Origin: Enterococcus alcedinis
GTDB lineage: Bacteria > Bacillota > Bacilli > Lactobacillales > Enterococcaceae
NCBI RefSeq assembly: GCF_014635985.1
Contig: NZ_BMDT01000010.1
Location: 45,907 to 109,906 of the forward strand
DNA length: 64,000 nt
Direction of reading: 5' to 3'
Shown: in pieces, positions 17,667 to 27,500 of the stretch
How the letters are laid out: each line of letters begins with the position of its first letter
Position numbering within the stretch: the stretch's first letter is position 1
Notes under the pieces: model-generated
Told to the model about the DNA's origin: nothing
Seen by the model: the letters and a program-made list of their open reading frames with translations, nothing else
Database searches by the model: none
Position numbers and translations under genes: made by a program

Positions 17667-19334
17667 ATGAAATCACGGAATAAAGTTCTTTTAGGGGTAG
17701 GAGTTGCATTATTTAGTACAGTATTAGTTGCTTGTAGCACCGGTGGCGGTGGTAGTAAAACAAGTGGTACTGATAAGTCGGGTTCTGCGGCAGAGTCTGG
17801 GGTTAAATTGAATGCAGATGGTCAATTCCCAATTATAGCAGAAGGTGAAGAGTTAACATTAAGTATCATGGCCCCAGGAATGGGCTTAGCTGAATGGGAA
17901 GATATGCCGACGTTACAAGATTATATGGAGACAACAGGAATTAAAACAACTTATGTGACACCACCAAATGCTGATTTCCAAACAAAATTAAACTTGGCTT
18001 TTGCTTCGGATGATTTAACAGATATTATTTATGCAGCAGGTTCAAGTGTTTTGACTTCTGCTATGGAAATTGATTATGGTTCGCAAGGGATTTTGGTCGC
18101 TTTAGAAGATTATATTACGCCAGAGTTAATGCCGAATTTTTCTAAATTAGCAGATGAAGATCCAAATCTTTTGAAATCCATTACAACGCCAGATGGTCAT
18201 ATCTATTCTCTACCATTCGTTCCACGTAATGGGACATCGATTTGGTATCAACAGCCAATGTGGTATAACGGTGAATGGTTAGATAATTTGGATGTTAAAG
18301 AACTCCCGAAAACAACCGAGGAGCTTTATGACTTATTGGTTCGTTTCCGTGATGAAGATCCAAATGGTAACGGTCAAAAAGATGAAATTCCGTTAACAGA
18401 CGTGGAGCTGAATGGGACACGTTTATGGTTGATGGGGGCATTTGGAATCAAGGTAAAAGGGATTCAAGAAGATGATGGCAAAGTATCCTATACACCAATT
18501 TCTGAAAACTATAAAGGCTTCTTAGAATATATGAATCGCCTATACAAAGATGGTTTATTAGATAAAGAGGTTTACAGTCAGTCAAATGACCAAAAACAAG
18601 CAAAAGGTCAAAAAAATCAACTTGGATTATTTAATGACTACTATAGCTTCTTTACAACGGGTAGAACGGAAAAAGAAGCAATTAACGATCCATTATTCCA
18701 ACCATTAACTTCTGAGTTTTCACCAGAAGCAGTGATTGCTGGGAACCCTCGTTTAACACGTGCAGCGTTTTCTATTACACATACAAACCCATCGGTTGAA
18801 GCGTCTCTTCGTTGGGTCGATTACTTCTATTCAGAAGAAGGTGCACGTTACTTAGAACAAGGACCTGAAGGCGTTCTATGGGAAAATCAAAAGACAAAAG
18901 ACGGCGAAGAAGTTCGTGTCTACACAGATAAAGTTGATTTAGATGATACAGAAGCTTTCCGTGGAACGATTACACCGGCTTATGGTTTAACAACACCAAA
19001 CTTAGTTGTTGATCAACCACAAATTCGTAAGAGTGTTGATGAAGCACCAGACACAACTTTTATTGATTGGGTTATTGCAGAAACACAAGAAAAAATGGAA
19101 CCTGTAGCTGAAGTACCATTCCCATTATTATACTTAACAAAAGAAGAAAATGATAAAGTGAGTGCGAATGCAACGGATCTGTTAACATACACAACTGAAA
19201 TGGAAGCGAAATTCATTACTGGCGTAACGTCATTTGATGAGTGGGACAAATATGTTAAGACGATTGAATCAATGGGGGTTGAAGAATACGTAGCAACGTA
19301 TCAAGCCGCTTACGATCGTTGGGCTTCAAACTAA
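17667..19334 (+). CDS. Solute-binding lipoprotein SBP2
   Basis: 555 residues, a close paralogue of SBP1: same signal peptide start MKSRNKVLL, lipobox LVAC with Cys23, a Gly/Ser-rich linker after the Cys, and the same Ca-loop motif DEDPNGNGQKDE. The C-terminal 47 bases of coding sequence match SBP1 exactly although the surrounding codons differ, which suggests gene conversion. ATG follows TAGGAGGGC. It has its own promoter (P2) and terminator, unlike SBP1, which is read from the fucosidase promoter. It should bind a related but perhaps distinct oligosaccharide. Confidence 0.9.
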   Translation: MKSRNKVLLGVGVALFSTVLVACSTGGGGSKTSGTDKSGSAAESGVKLNADGQFPIIAEGEELTLSIMAPGMGLAEWEDMPTLQDYMETTGIKTTYVTPPNADFQTKLNLAFASDDLTDIIYAAGSSVLTSAMEIDYGSQGILVALEDYITPELMPNFSKLADEDPNLLKSITTPDGHIYSLPFVPRNGTSIWYQQPMWYNGEWLDNLDVKELPKTTEELYDLLVRFRDEDPNGNGQKDEIPLTDVELNGTRLWLMGAFGIKVKGIQEDDGKVSYTPISENYKGFLEYMNRLYKDGLLDKEVYSQSNDQKQAKGQKNQLGLFNDYYSFFTTGRTEKEAINDPLFQPLTSEFSPEAVIAGNPRLTRAAFSITHTNPSVEASLRWVDYFYSEEGARYLEQGPEGVLWENQKTKDGEEVRVYTDKVDLDDTEAFRGTITPAYGLTTPNLVVDQPQIRKSVDEAPDTTFIDWVIAETQEKMEPVAEVPFPLLYLTKEENDKVSANATDLLTYTTEMEAKFITGVTSFDEWDKYVKTIESMGVEEYVATYQAAYDRWASN

Positions 19335-19354
19335 TTAAACCATGTTCATTTCTT

Positions 19355-19408
19355 GGGACTTCAAAACAAGTAGGCTTATCGCTTGTTTTGAGGTCTCTTC
19401 CCTTTTTT
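19355..19408 (+). terminator. Terminator of SBP2 (family copy 2)
   Basis: GGGACTTCAAAACAAG pairs with CTTGTTTTGAGGTCTC, followed by TTCCCTTTTTT. It shares TTCATTTCTTGGGACTT with the SBP1 and SBP3 terminators. Confidence 0.82.
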
Positions 19409-19481
19409 ATTCCTGATCGTATTTGTCAGTGTCTCGTTGCAGTAGTATAATGGTTGGAAATCATACAAGGAGGGGAATGCT

Positions 19482-20309
19482 TTGCCTAGAAGGTACCAAC
19501 AACCGTATTTACAATTAAATAGCCATTACTTATGGGTACCGTATACCCAACAGGAACGTCGTGTGCGTGTCTTGTTGCCTAAAAATTATCAAGAAAACGT
19601 GCATGAAACGTATCCTGTTTTGTATATGCTTGATGGGCAAAATGTGATTCATAGTCGTGAAGCTTATGCTGGACATTCTTGGAAAGTGATTCCACATTTA
19701 AAACGGAATCCACAAATTCCAGATTTGATTATTGTGGCGATTGATAACGATGGTGAGCAGCGACTTGATGAGTATACGCCGTGGGCAATGAGTCCAGAAG
19801 AAGTTGAGAAGACTCAGCATATCGGTGGTGGCGGTCAAGCGCACGCGCAGTGGATTGTTGAACAAGTCAAACCTTTTGTCGATGGGCATTATCGCACGCA
19901 AGCGGAAAAAGAGACAACCTTTTTAGCCGGTAGCTCTTTAGGTGGCTTAATGACGGCTTATATGGGTGCAGCATATCCTGATACTTTTGGCGTGCTAGGG
20001 ATTTTTTCGTTGGCGTCATGGGTCAATGATGAAGCCTTTTTGCAATACATTGTCCAACATCCGTTAAAGCCCGAAACAAAAGTTTATTTACAAGTTGGTA
20101 CGCAAGAAGGTAATCCAGCTGATCAGGCATTTACCAATCGAAACGTCAATCAAATGTATTTGGATAGCTCGCTTTGGTATTACCAAACCTTATTACGAAC
20201 GGGCCACTCGCTTGAGCAAATTTGGTTTCGCATTCAAGCCGACGAAACCCATTCCGAAGAATATTGGGCACGTCACTTTGGTGAATTCGTCGTTTATAGT
20301 TGCCAATAA
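19482..20309 (+). CDS. Esterase-family alpha/beta hydrolase (PF00756 type)
   Basis: 275 residues, cytosolic. The nucleophile elbow GSSLGG is near residue 150, an early YPVLYMLDGQN strand matches esterase-D-like enzymes, and a late His (DETHSEEYW) is suitable for the triad. The family includes carbohydrate esterases and siderophore esterases. Within this locus, removal of acyl groups from imported sugars is a fair inference. The start is TTG at 19482, behind AAGGAGGGG. It lies between SBP2 and a convergent esterase and ends at a shared 21-bp hairpin. Confidence 0.75.
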   Translation: MPRRYQQPYLQLNSHYLWVPYTQQERRVRVLLPKNYQENVHETYPVLYMLDGQNVIHSREAYAGHSWKVIPHLKRNPQIPDLIIVAIDNDGEQRLDEYTPWAMSPEEVEKTQHIGGGGQAHAQWIVEQVKPFVDGHYRTQAEKETTFLAGSSLGGLMTAYMGAAYPDTFGVLGIFSLASWVNDEAFLQYIVQHPLKPETKVYLQVGTQEGNPADQAFTNRNVNQMYLDSSLWYYQTLLRTGHSLEQIWFRIQADETHSEEYWARHFGEFVVYSCQ

Positions 20310-20370
20310 AAAATGCGCTTGATTCACTAGTTATTAAACATCTTTAGAGTAACAAATGAAAATAAATAGA

Positions 20371-20420
20371 AATAAGACAACCTCAGAAGAATTTTTCTTC
20401 TGAGGTTGTCTTATTTTTTA
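20371..20420. terminator. Strong bidirectional terminator
   Basis: A perfect 21-bp stem (20371-20391 with 20395-20415) and a TTT loop, with T-runs on both strands. It separates two convergent esterase-like genes. Confidence 0.9.
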
Positions 20421-21170
20421 AATCTTTCCTTGATCGGCGAGTACGCCTAAGTAATAAGGCATTTGGATACGCCACCAGTCCCAATCATGGGGCACGTCGA
20501 GTCCCCAATAATCAAACCAACCGGGAAGGTGTTTCTTTTTAAAGAGCTTTTCTAAACGTTGAGTGTCGGCAATATGTGGACCTTCCCAATTGCCTTGTCC
20601 GACACAGACAATCGTGGTATTTTGACGCAAACGATTGATAAACCAAGGATCGTGGAGTTTTTCTAAATAATCAAGCGGAGAGTTATAGTAAACGCTTGGA
20701 CTATCACCATATTCTCCGGTGAAAAAGCGGGCATCATACGAACCGCTTAAGGCGATGCTCGTATCGAAAACATCTGGATGACGTAAGGCAAAGTTAATCG
20801 TATGAAAGGCGCCCATGCTACAACCAGTCGCAAGGAGTGCACCTTGCCAGTGACTCTCATGTTTAATTAAGGGGACAAGCTCTTGAATAATGTATTGATC
20901 GTAGCGATTGTGGGCACGGCCCATTTCTTCGGGACTTTTCCAAGTTGCAAACCATGATTCACGATCATAGGAATCCGGCGTGTAAAATTTAACTAAGCCT
21001 TGTTCGATGAAGCTTTGACAAGCCGCAATCATACCGAAATCACCGTATTCATTGTGGCTACCACCGGATGAGGGAAAGACAATAATTGGTTTGCCCGCAT
21101 GTCCGTAAACATTAAATTCAATCTCTTGTTGTAAAAAATGGCTAAAGTGTTTTCTTCGTTCGAAATGCAT
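20418..21170 (-). CDS. Esterase-like alpha/beta hydrolase paired with an ATP-grasp enzyme
   Basis: 250 residues, no signal peptide. The elbow GCSMGAFH (about 116-123), the strand PIIVFPSSGG, and a late acid/His region (DVPHDWDWW) fit an esterase-D-like hydrolase. It is only distantly similar to the 19482 protein. The gene starts one base after the stop of the ATP-grasp gene, so the two are translationally coupled. ATG at 21170 is used. A ligase and a hydrolase in one transcript suggest they make and break, or modify, the same amide or ester, but no substrate is visible. Confidence 0.72.
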   Translation of the reverse strand: MHFERRKHFSHFLQQEIEFNVYGHAGKPIIVFPSSGGSHNEYGDFGMIAACQSFIEQGLVKFYTPDSYDRESWFATWKSPEEMGRAHNRYDQYIIQELVPLIKHESHWQGALLATGCSMGAFHTINFALRHPDVFDTSIALSGSYDARFFTGEYGDSPSVYYNSPLDYLEKLHDPWFINRLRQNTTIVCVGQGNWEGPHIADTQRLEKLFKKKHLPGWFDYWGLDVPHDWDWWRIQMPYYLGVLADQGKI

Positions 21171-21171
21171 G

Positions 21172-22362
21172 CTATTTGTCCTCCTTTTTTGCTTGATGAA
21201 TCAATTGAATCCATTCGAATAACTCTTTTTTATCCGGTGTTCGAATGATGTACCCTTCATCGCCCATAATTTGTGCGAAAATACCTGGGATTGACTGAAT
21301 GCTAACGAGTCCTACACCGAGTTTTTCACGAATCGCATCATTTGAATAGTAATACGGTTGGTTTTTATTTTTACGTGAGACATAGGCGCAGTGATAAGGA
21401 CGAGTGGTAGCTTCATTGTATTCATTTGTCGCTACAATATCGGCATAGCCACGAAAAACATCGATGTCATTGGCGTAATTAAACATATCAATTGATAAGC
21501 CACCCGGTGGGCGCATATTAACCTCTAAAGGAATTAATTTTCCGTCTTTTGTTCGAAAGAATTCTAAGTGGAAGAAGCGTTCTTTTACGTTAAAGGCTTT
21601 GACAATTTTTCTCCCCATCTCAACAATATCTGCAGGTGTTTCTCGTGGGATAAAATAATACATTTCGTCATTTTTTTCGACGATGTCAAGGACCGCTTCA
21701 CTATAATTAAACGTTGAGTAAAAAACAATTTTGCCATTTTGATCGGCGATGCCATCAAAAGTTTCGATATCACCTAAAATGAAGGCTTCCATAATGTAGG
21801 AAGTTTTCGGATCGTAATAAGTAAAGAAATCTTTTAACGCTTTTTCGTTTTCAATCTTATACGTATCACTGGCGCCAACGCCACCATTTGGCTTAATAAT
21901 TACCGGATACTTTAGTTTTTTAGCTAGTTTTATCGCCTCTTTTTGATCTTTAAAGACACGACCATCAGCGACAGGTAAACCAATCGAGCGAAAGACTTCT
22001 TTCATTTTTGATTTTTGACGAATCATAGGAATATCGGTTAATTGATAGCCGGAAACATTGTAATCGGTTCTTAGCCTAGCATCAAGCGCTAACCAATGCT
22101 CATTGTGTGATTCAATCCGATCGATTCGCCCATACTTGTGGGCAAAGTAAGCAACAGCACGATAGACTTGATCATAATCCTCCATATTATCAACGCGATA
22201 ATATTCGGTTAATGAATCTTGTAGGGTCTTAGACAATTGATCATAAGGCGAGTCAGCAATTCCCAATGTCTGGAAACCTTTTTCCTTTAAGCGTGTCGCA
22301 AAGGGCGTAAAGTTATCCGGAAAATCGGGAGAAATCAAGATAAAGTTTCGTTTGTTCGTCAT
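21172..22362 (-). CDS. ATP-grasp carboxylate ligase of unknown substrate
   Basis: 396 residues. The ATP-grasp core is clear: the lysine strand YPVIIKPNGGVGASDTY, the YIMEAFILGDIETFDG block, and the metal-binding LEVNMRPPGG end. The N-terminal domain (about 1-100) is Rossmann-like. Such enzymes join a carboxylate to an amine or thiol through an acyl-phosphate. The frame extends to a GTG at 22371, but that lies in the AGGTGG site; ATG at 22362 is preferred. It runs against the flanking glycan genes and is coupled to the esterase. Relatives are often annotated as carbamoyl-phosphate-synthase-like without proof. Confidence 0.75.
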   Translation of the reverse strand: MTNKRNFILISPDFPDNFTPFATRLKEKGFQTLGIADSPYDQLSKTLQDSLTEYYRVDNMEDYDQVYRAVAYFAHKYGRIDRIESHNEHWLALDARLRTDYNVSGYQLTDIPMIRQKSKMKEVFRSIGLPVADGRVFKDQKEAIKLAKKLKYPVIIKPNGGVGASDTYKIENEKALKDFFTYYDPKTSYIMEAFILGDIETFDGIADQNGKIVFYSTFNYSEAVLDIVEKNDEMYYFIPRETPADIVEMGRKIVKAFNVKERFFHLEFFRTKDGKLIPLEVNMRPPGGLSIDMFNYANDIDVFRGYADIVATNEYNEATTRPYHCAYVSRKNKNQPYYYSNDAIREKLGVGLVSIQSIPGIFAQIMGDEGYIIRTPDKKELFEWIQLIHQAKKEDK

Positions 22363-22546
22363 AAAATCCACCTCTTTATTTATCTGTTACTTGTTATCAT
22401 ACCACTATTATGAGTATTTTTCTAATCTAAATTTCTTTGAATTATCATAAAAATAATAGTTAGAGTTAAAAATATTTTCAAACGGGGATAAACAAATACG
22501 ATGTAGTCTAAATCGCGATGATTAAGTTAGAATCCTTTAGTTTTAA

Positions 22547-22618
22547 TGAAAACCCTTTCTTTTTAACATAGTCGAAATTATATACATATTGATTGACTAT
22601 CGGTAATCGCTTACATTT
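22547..22618 (+). promoter_or_regulatory. Regulon promoter P3 (SBP3)
   Basis: Weak cre-like TGAAAACCCTTTCT (22547-22560), -35 TTAACA (22563-22568), 16 bases, CATATT (22585-22590), then GGTAATCGCTTACA (22602-22615). Spacing equals P1, P2 and P4 from the -35 onwards. The remainder of 22363-22546 holds the leader of the leftward ATP-grasp gene, with no promoter I can name. Confidence 0.7.
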
Positions 22619-22674
22619 AGCGAGTATTAAAAATAGTTTGAATAAAACAGAAAATACATCATGGAGGTAAAACA

Positions 22675-24330
22675 ATGAAAACACGTAAGAAACTCATTTT
22701 AGCGTTAGGAATCACACTTTTTAGCACATTATTGGTTGCTTGTGGAACTAGTAATGGAAACAAAAAAGAAGAGGGTAACAAAGCCAAGGAATCATCGGTT
22801 AAACTAAACACTGACGGGCAATTTCCAATTATTGCTGAGGGTGAAGAATTAACGTTGAGTATCATGGCACCAGGAATTGGTTTAGCTGAGTGGAAAGATA
22901 TGCCAACGCTACAAGAATATATGAAAATCACTGGAATTGAAACGACTTACGTGACACCGCCTGATGCTGATTTTCCCACAAAATTAAACTTAGCATTCGC
23001 AGCAGATGATCTAAGCGATATTATTTATGGGGCCGGTTCAAATGCCTTAACCTCTGCAATGGAAATCGATTACGGCTCGCAAGGGATTTTGGTCGCTTTA
23101 GAAGAGTTTATTACACCGGAAATTATGCCGAACTTTGCAAAATTAGTTGAGGAAGATCCAACGATTTTAAAATCAATTACAACGCCTGATGGTCACGTAT
23201 ATACATTACCAATGTTGTCACGTGGTGGAACGGCGATTTGGCCTGCGGGACCTATGTGGTATAACGGTGAATGGCTAGATAACTTAGGTGTAAAAGAATT
23301 GCCTAAAACAACAGATGAATTTTACGATTTATTAGTCCGTTTCCGCGATGAAGATCCAAATGGTAATGGTAAAAAAGATGAGATACCATTAACGGACGTT
23401 GAAATGAATAGTTCGCGCTTGTGGTTTATGGGTGCGTTTGGAATGAAAGTTAAAGGGATTCAAGAAGATGACGGTAAAGTTTCCTATACACCAATGTCTG
23501 AAAATTATAAAGCCTTTTTGGAATATATGAATAAACTTTATACAGAAGGATTGTTAGATAAAGAAGTGTATAGTCAGTCTGGCGATCAGAAAAAAGCAAA
23601 AGGCCAAAACAATCAACTTGGTTTGTTCCCTGACTGGTTCTCATTCTTTACAACAGGACGTGGAGAAGAGGGTGCATTAAATGACCCAATGTTCCAACCA
23701 TTAACTTCAGAAATTTCCCCAGAACCTGTTGTAGCTGGAAGTGCTCGTCTTTCGCGTGGTGCGTTTGCTGTAACGAAAGATAATCCATCAGTAGAAGCTT
23801 CTTTAAGATGGGTCGATTATTTTTATTCGGTTGAAGGTGCTCGTTTCTTAGAACAAGGACCCGATGGTTTCTTATGGGAAAGTGCGAAGACAAAAGATGG
23901 TGAAGAAGTACGCGTCTTTACACCAGAAGTTGATTTGAACGACACAGAATCTTCTCGTGGGAAAATTACACCAGCCTTTGGATTGACGACACCTAACATT
24001 GTGGTTGACCAAGAATTAATTCGTAAGAGTGCCGATGAAGAGCCAGATACGGCCTTTCGTGATTGGGTAAATAAAGAAACAAAAGAAAAAATTGAACCAA
24101 TTGCAGAAGTTGCCTTCCCGTTATTATATTTAACGAAAGAAGAAAATGATAAAGTGAGTGCCAACGCGACAGACTTAGCGACTTATACGGAAGAGATGGA
24201 AGCCAAGTTTATTACAGGTGTCACTTCTTTTGACGAGTGGGACAAGTATGTTAAAACGATTGAATCGATGGGCGTAGAAGAATATATCGCAACTTATCAA
24301 GCTGCTTATGATCGTTGGGCAGCAAACTAA
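22675..24330 (+). CDS. Solute-binding lipoprotein SBP3
   Basis: 551 residues, the third paralogue. The signal peptide ends in LVAC with Cys23, a Lys/Glu-rich linker follows, and the Ca-loop is DEDPNGNGKKDE. It differs from SBP1 and SBP2 at likely ligand positions: PFVPRNGTSIWYQQP of SBP1/2 is replaced by PMLSRGGTAIWPAGP, and NDYYSF by PDWFSF. A different sugar is therefore plausible. ATG follows ATGGAGGT. It has its own promoter and terminator, and no permease is adjacent. Confidence 0.9.
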   Translation: MKTRKKLILALGITLFSTLLVACGTSNGNKKEEGNKAKESSVKLNTDGQFPIIAEGEELTLSIMAPGIGLAEWKDMPTLQEYMKITGIETTYVTPPDADFPTKLNLAFAADDLSDIIYGAGSNALTSAMEIDYGSQGILVALEEFITPEIMPNFAKLVEEDPTILKSITTPDGHVYTLPMLSRGGTAIWPAGPMWYNGEWLDNLGVKELPKTTDEFYDLLVRFRDEDPNGNGKKDEIPLTDVEMNSSRLWFMGAFGMKVKGIQEDDGKVSYTPMSENYKAFLEYMNKLYTEGLLDKEVYSQSGDQKKAKGQNNQLGLFPDWFSFFTTGRGEEGALNDPMFQPLTSEISPEPVVAGSARLSRGAFAVTKDNPSVEASLRWVDYFYSVEGARFLEQGPDGFLWESAKTKDGEEVRVFTPEVDLNDTESSRGKITPAFGLTTPNIVVDQELIRKSADEEPDTAFRDWVNKETKEKIEPIAEVAFPLLYLTKEENDKVSANATDLATYTEEMEAKFITGVTSFDEWDKYVKTIESMGVEEYIATYQAAYDRWAAN

Positions 24331-24349
24331 AAAACGTGTTTCATTTCTT

Positions 24350-24402
24350 GGGACTTTAGTCAGTAACCGTTAGGGGATTGATTAAAGTCCCTTCCCTTTT
24401 GT
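24350..24402 (+). terminator. Terminator of SBP3 (family copy 3)
   Basis: GGGACTTTA-TCA pairs with TGA-TAAAGTCCC, followed by TTCCCTTTT. It has the same flanks as the other two SBP terminators. Confidence 0.8.
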
Positions 24403-24450
24403 ATTAAAATGAGTGGAGAAATCGGACGTAAATAAGGAAAAAGACCATAG

Positions 24451-24524
24451 TGAGAGCCTTTTCATTTTTAACACACTACAAAAATTATACATATTGATAA
24501 AACATCGGGTAACGCTTACATTTA
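24451..24524 (+). promoter_or_regulatory. Regulon promoter P4 (GH38 and GH3)
   Basis: cre-like TGAGAGCCTTTTCA (24451-24464), -35 TTAACA (24468-24473), 16 bases, CATATT (24490-24495), then GGGTAACGCTTACA (24507-24520). The layout matches P1 to P3. Confidence 0.75.
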
Positions 24525-24554
24525 ATGTAGCAAAATAACAAAGGAGTCCGACTG

Positions 24555-27500
24555 ATGACACATAGACAATTTGAATTTGAACGTATTCGTAAACTTTTTT
24601 TTAAAGTGAATCGCTATAAAGTAAAAGAAAGATTGGTGATTGAGAATCTTTCTTTAAAACAAGACGAGACGTGGTCCCCGTATACGCAAGGAGATTACTT
24701 CGGTCAAAAAAATACGTATTATGAAGTGAAAGGGCAATTTGAAATCCCAGCTGCTTGGGGCGATTTACCGGTAGCTTTTGAAGGATTCTCCAATCCAGCA
24801 GAATCAGATAATAGTACCAATCCCCAAATGAAAGTCTATTTGAATGGGGAGTACGTACAAGCCTTAGATACGAATCATCGGGAAGTATTATTAGATGACC
24901 ATTTCAAAGAAGCAGGTGTCATTGATTTTAGTGTACCGATTTTTTCAGGACGTGAAGAAAAGAAATTTCCACTGCATTTTAACGTGATTGCATATGATCC
25001 AGCAACCTATGAATTGTACTATGATTTAGCAACAATTTTTGATGCTTGGCGTGGTGTTGAAAAATTTGGTGGTGACGCCTTATTTTATGAACAAAAATTA
25101 GTTGAAGCGGTCAATCACTTGGATTTCCGTCAACCGTATTCGCAAGAGTATTATGCCGGACTGGCTGCTGCCAAAGCGGTACTCGCAACGATGTATGAAG
25201 TCAGTGATGCGACACCGCAAAAAGTCACCGCAATCGGTCATACACATATTGACTTGGCTTGGTTATGGACGGTACAACAAGCAATCGAAAAAGGTGAGCG
25301 TAGTTTCCAAACTGTCTTTAAGTTAATGGATGAATACCCAGACTACACGTTCGTTAATAGCCAACCACAACAATATCAATTTATGAAAGATAACTATCCC
25401 GAATTGTATGCTGAGATCAAGGAGAAAATCAAAGAAGGTCGTTGGGAAGCAGAGGGTGCAATGTGGGTCGAAGCCGATTGTAACTTAACATCGGGCGAAT
25501 CGTTAGTCCGTCAAGTCCTGTATGGCAAACGCTTCTTAAAAGAAGAATTTGACGTCGATAGCAAAATTTTGTGGTTACCTGATGTGTTTGGTTATTCTGC
25601 TGCGTTACCGCAAATTTTGAAAAAGACCAATACGCCTTACTTTATGACCACGAAATTGTCTTGGAATCAGTTTAACCAAATTCCATATGATTCGTTTTAC
25701 TGGCAAGGGATTGACGGTTCGAAAGTCTTAACGCACTTTATTACGACGATTAGTGAGCACTACAATCCAACGCCATACTATGCAACGTATAATGGTTTGC
25801 TTGATCCGTATTCAATTAAAGGCACCTTCGATCGTTACCAACAAAAGAAAGTGCATGATGAAGTGATGGTGGCTTACGGTTATGGTGATGGCGGCGGTGG
25901 ACCGACAAGAGAAATGTTAGAATACCAAAAACGTTTAATGAAACCCCTACCAGATATGCCAACGATTACTGGCAATACGGCCAACGGATTTTTTGAGCGC
26001 TTAAATCAAAAAGAAAAACAATTACCGACTTGGTATGGTGAACTTTATTTTGAATACCACCGTGGCACGTTAACCTCAATTGGTAAAAACAAAAAATACA
26101 ATCGTCAAATTGAGTTCTTGTTACAAACTATCGAAAAATTGTATAGCCAATACGACTTTGTTAATTACCCGCAAGAGGCTTTAGAACGCATGTGGAAAGT
26201 CGTGCTATTGAATCAATTCCACGATATTTTACCAGGTAGTTCAATTGAAGAAGTCTATCAACAAACAACAAAAGAATACGAAGCGATTATTGCGGAATGC
26301 CAAAGTTTGCTACAAGCTTTACCAATCGCAGCGACTAAAGATCGCTATACGGTGTATAACTCCTTAGGTTTTGGTCGCGAAAGTGTCGCTTTATTACCGA
26401 CAACAGGAACGGTTAAAACCGTTGAAGGCACAACATTAACTAGTCAAGTGACGCATGACAATCAATTACTTGTCGCTTTACCAGAAATGGCAGCACTCGA
26501 TAGCCTCAATCTCGAGTTATCAAAAGCAGCGGTTGCGCATTTTGACTCAGAAACAGTTGAAAAAACCTTTGAAACCATCGATTTTAAGGTCGTTTTAAAT
26601 GACAATTACGAGATGATTTCTTTAGTCGATAAAGCCAATAACCGTGAAATCATTCCGCAAGGCGAGAAACTAAACGAACTCGTTGCTTATGAAGACATTC
26701 CAATGGATTATGATGCATGGGATATCGATGTTTATTACCAAGAAAAATCGTGGGCTGTGGATGCCGTTAGCGAAGTCAAATGGGTCGAAAAAGGACCGAT
26801 TCGTGACACAATGAAAGTCGTGCGCCCATTTGAGAATTCGACCATTACACAATGGATTCACTTCAATCATGGAACGAAACGGGTTGATTTTGAAACAGCC
26901 ATTGACTGGCAACTGGATCAAGTCTTACTAAAAGCGCAAATGCCAATTGCGGTAAACACACTTGAAGCGACCTATGATATTCAATTCGGTAATGTGACAC
27001 GTAACATTCACAAAAATACGACTTGGGATTGGGCACGCTTTGAAAGTTGTGGTCAAAAATGGGTTGATTTATCCGAAGGAAATTACGGTGTCAGCGTCTT
27101 ATCGGATTCAAAATATGGTTTTAGTACCGATTTCCAAAAGATTGGTATTACTTTAATTAAATCAGCGATCGATCCGTATCCGCAAGCCGATATTGGTTTA
27201 CATGAGTTTACGTATTCGATTTATGCCCATGAAGGCACATGGAAAGAAGGCCAAACAATGGAAGCGGCCCTTGATTTGAACGTGCCTGTGCTTGTGCTTG
27301 CAGGTGAGTTGGCCGTCGAACAGGACAGACCTTTCTTTGAAGTCGATCAACCGAATATCTTACTTGATACAGTCAAAAAAGCCGAAGACAGCGAGCATGT
27401 GATCGTGCGTTTATACGAATATATGAACAGTCAAAGTCAGGCCGTAATTACGAGTCAAAAGCCAGTTAAAAAAGCGGTCTTATGTAATCTATTAGAAGAA

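Noticed and set aside
23823-24164. Minus-strand frame inside SBP3, with similar ones in SBP1 and SBP2
   Set aside because: The three genes are homologous, so their antisense frames are similar too; there is no independent support.
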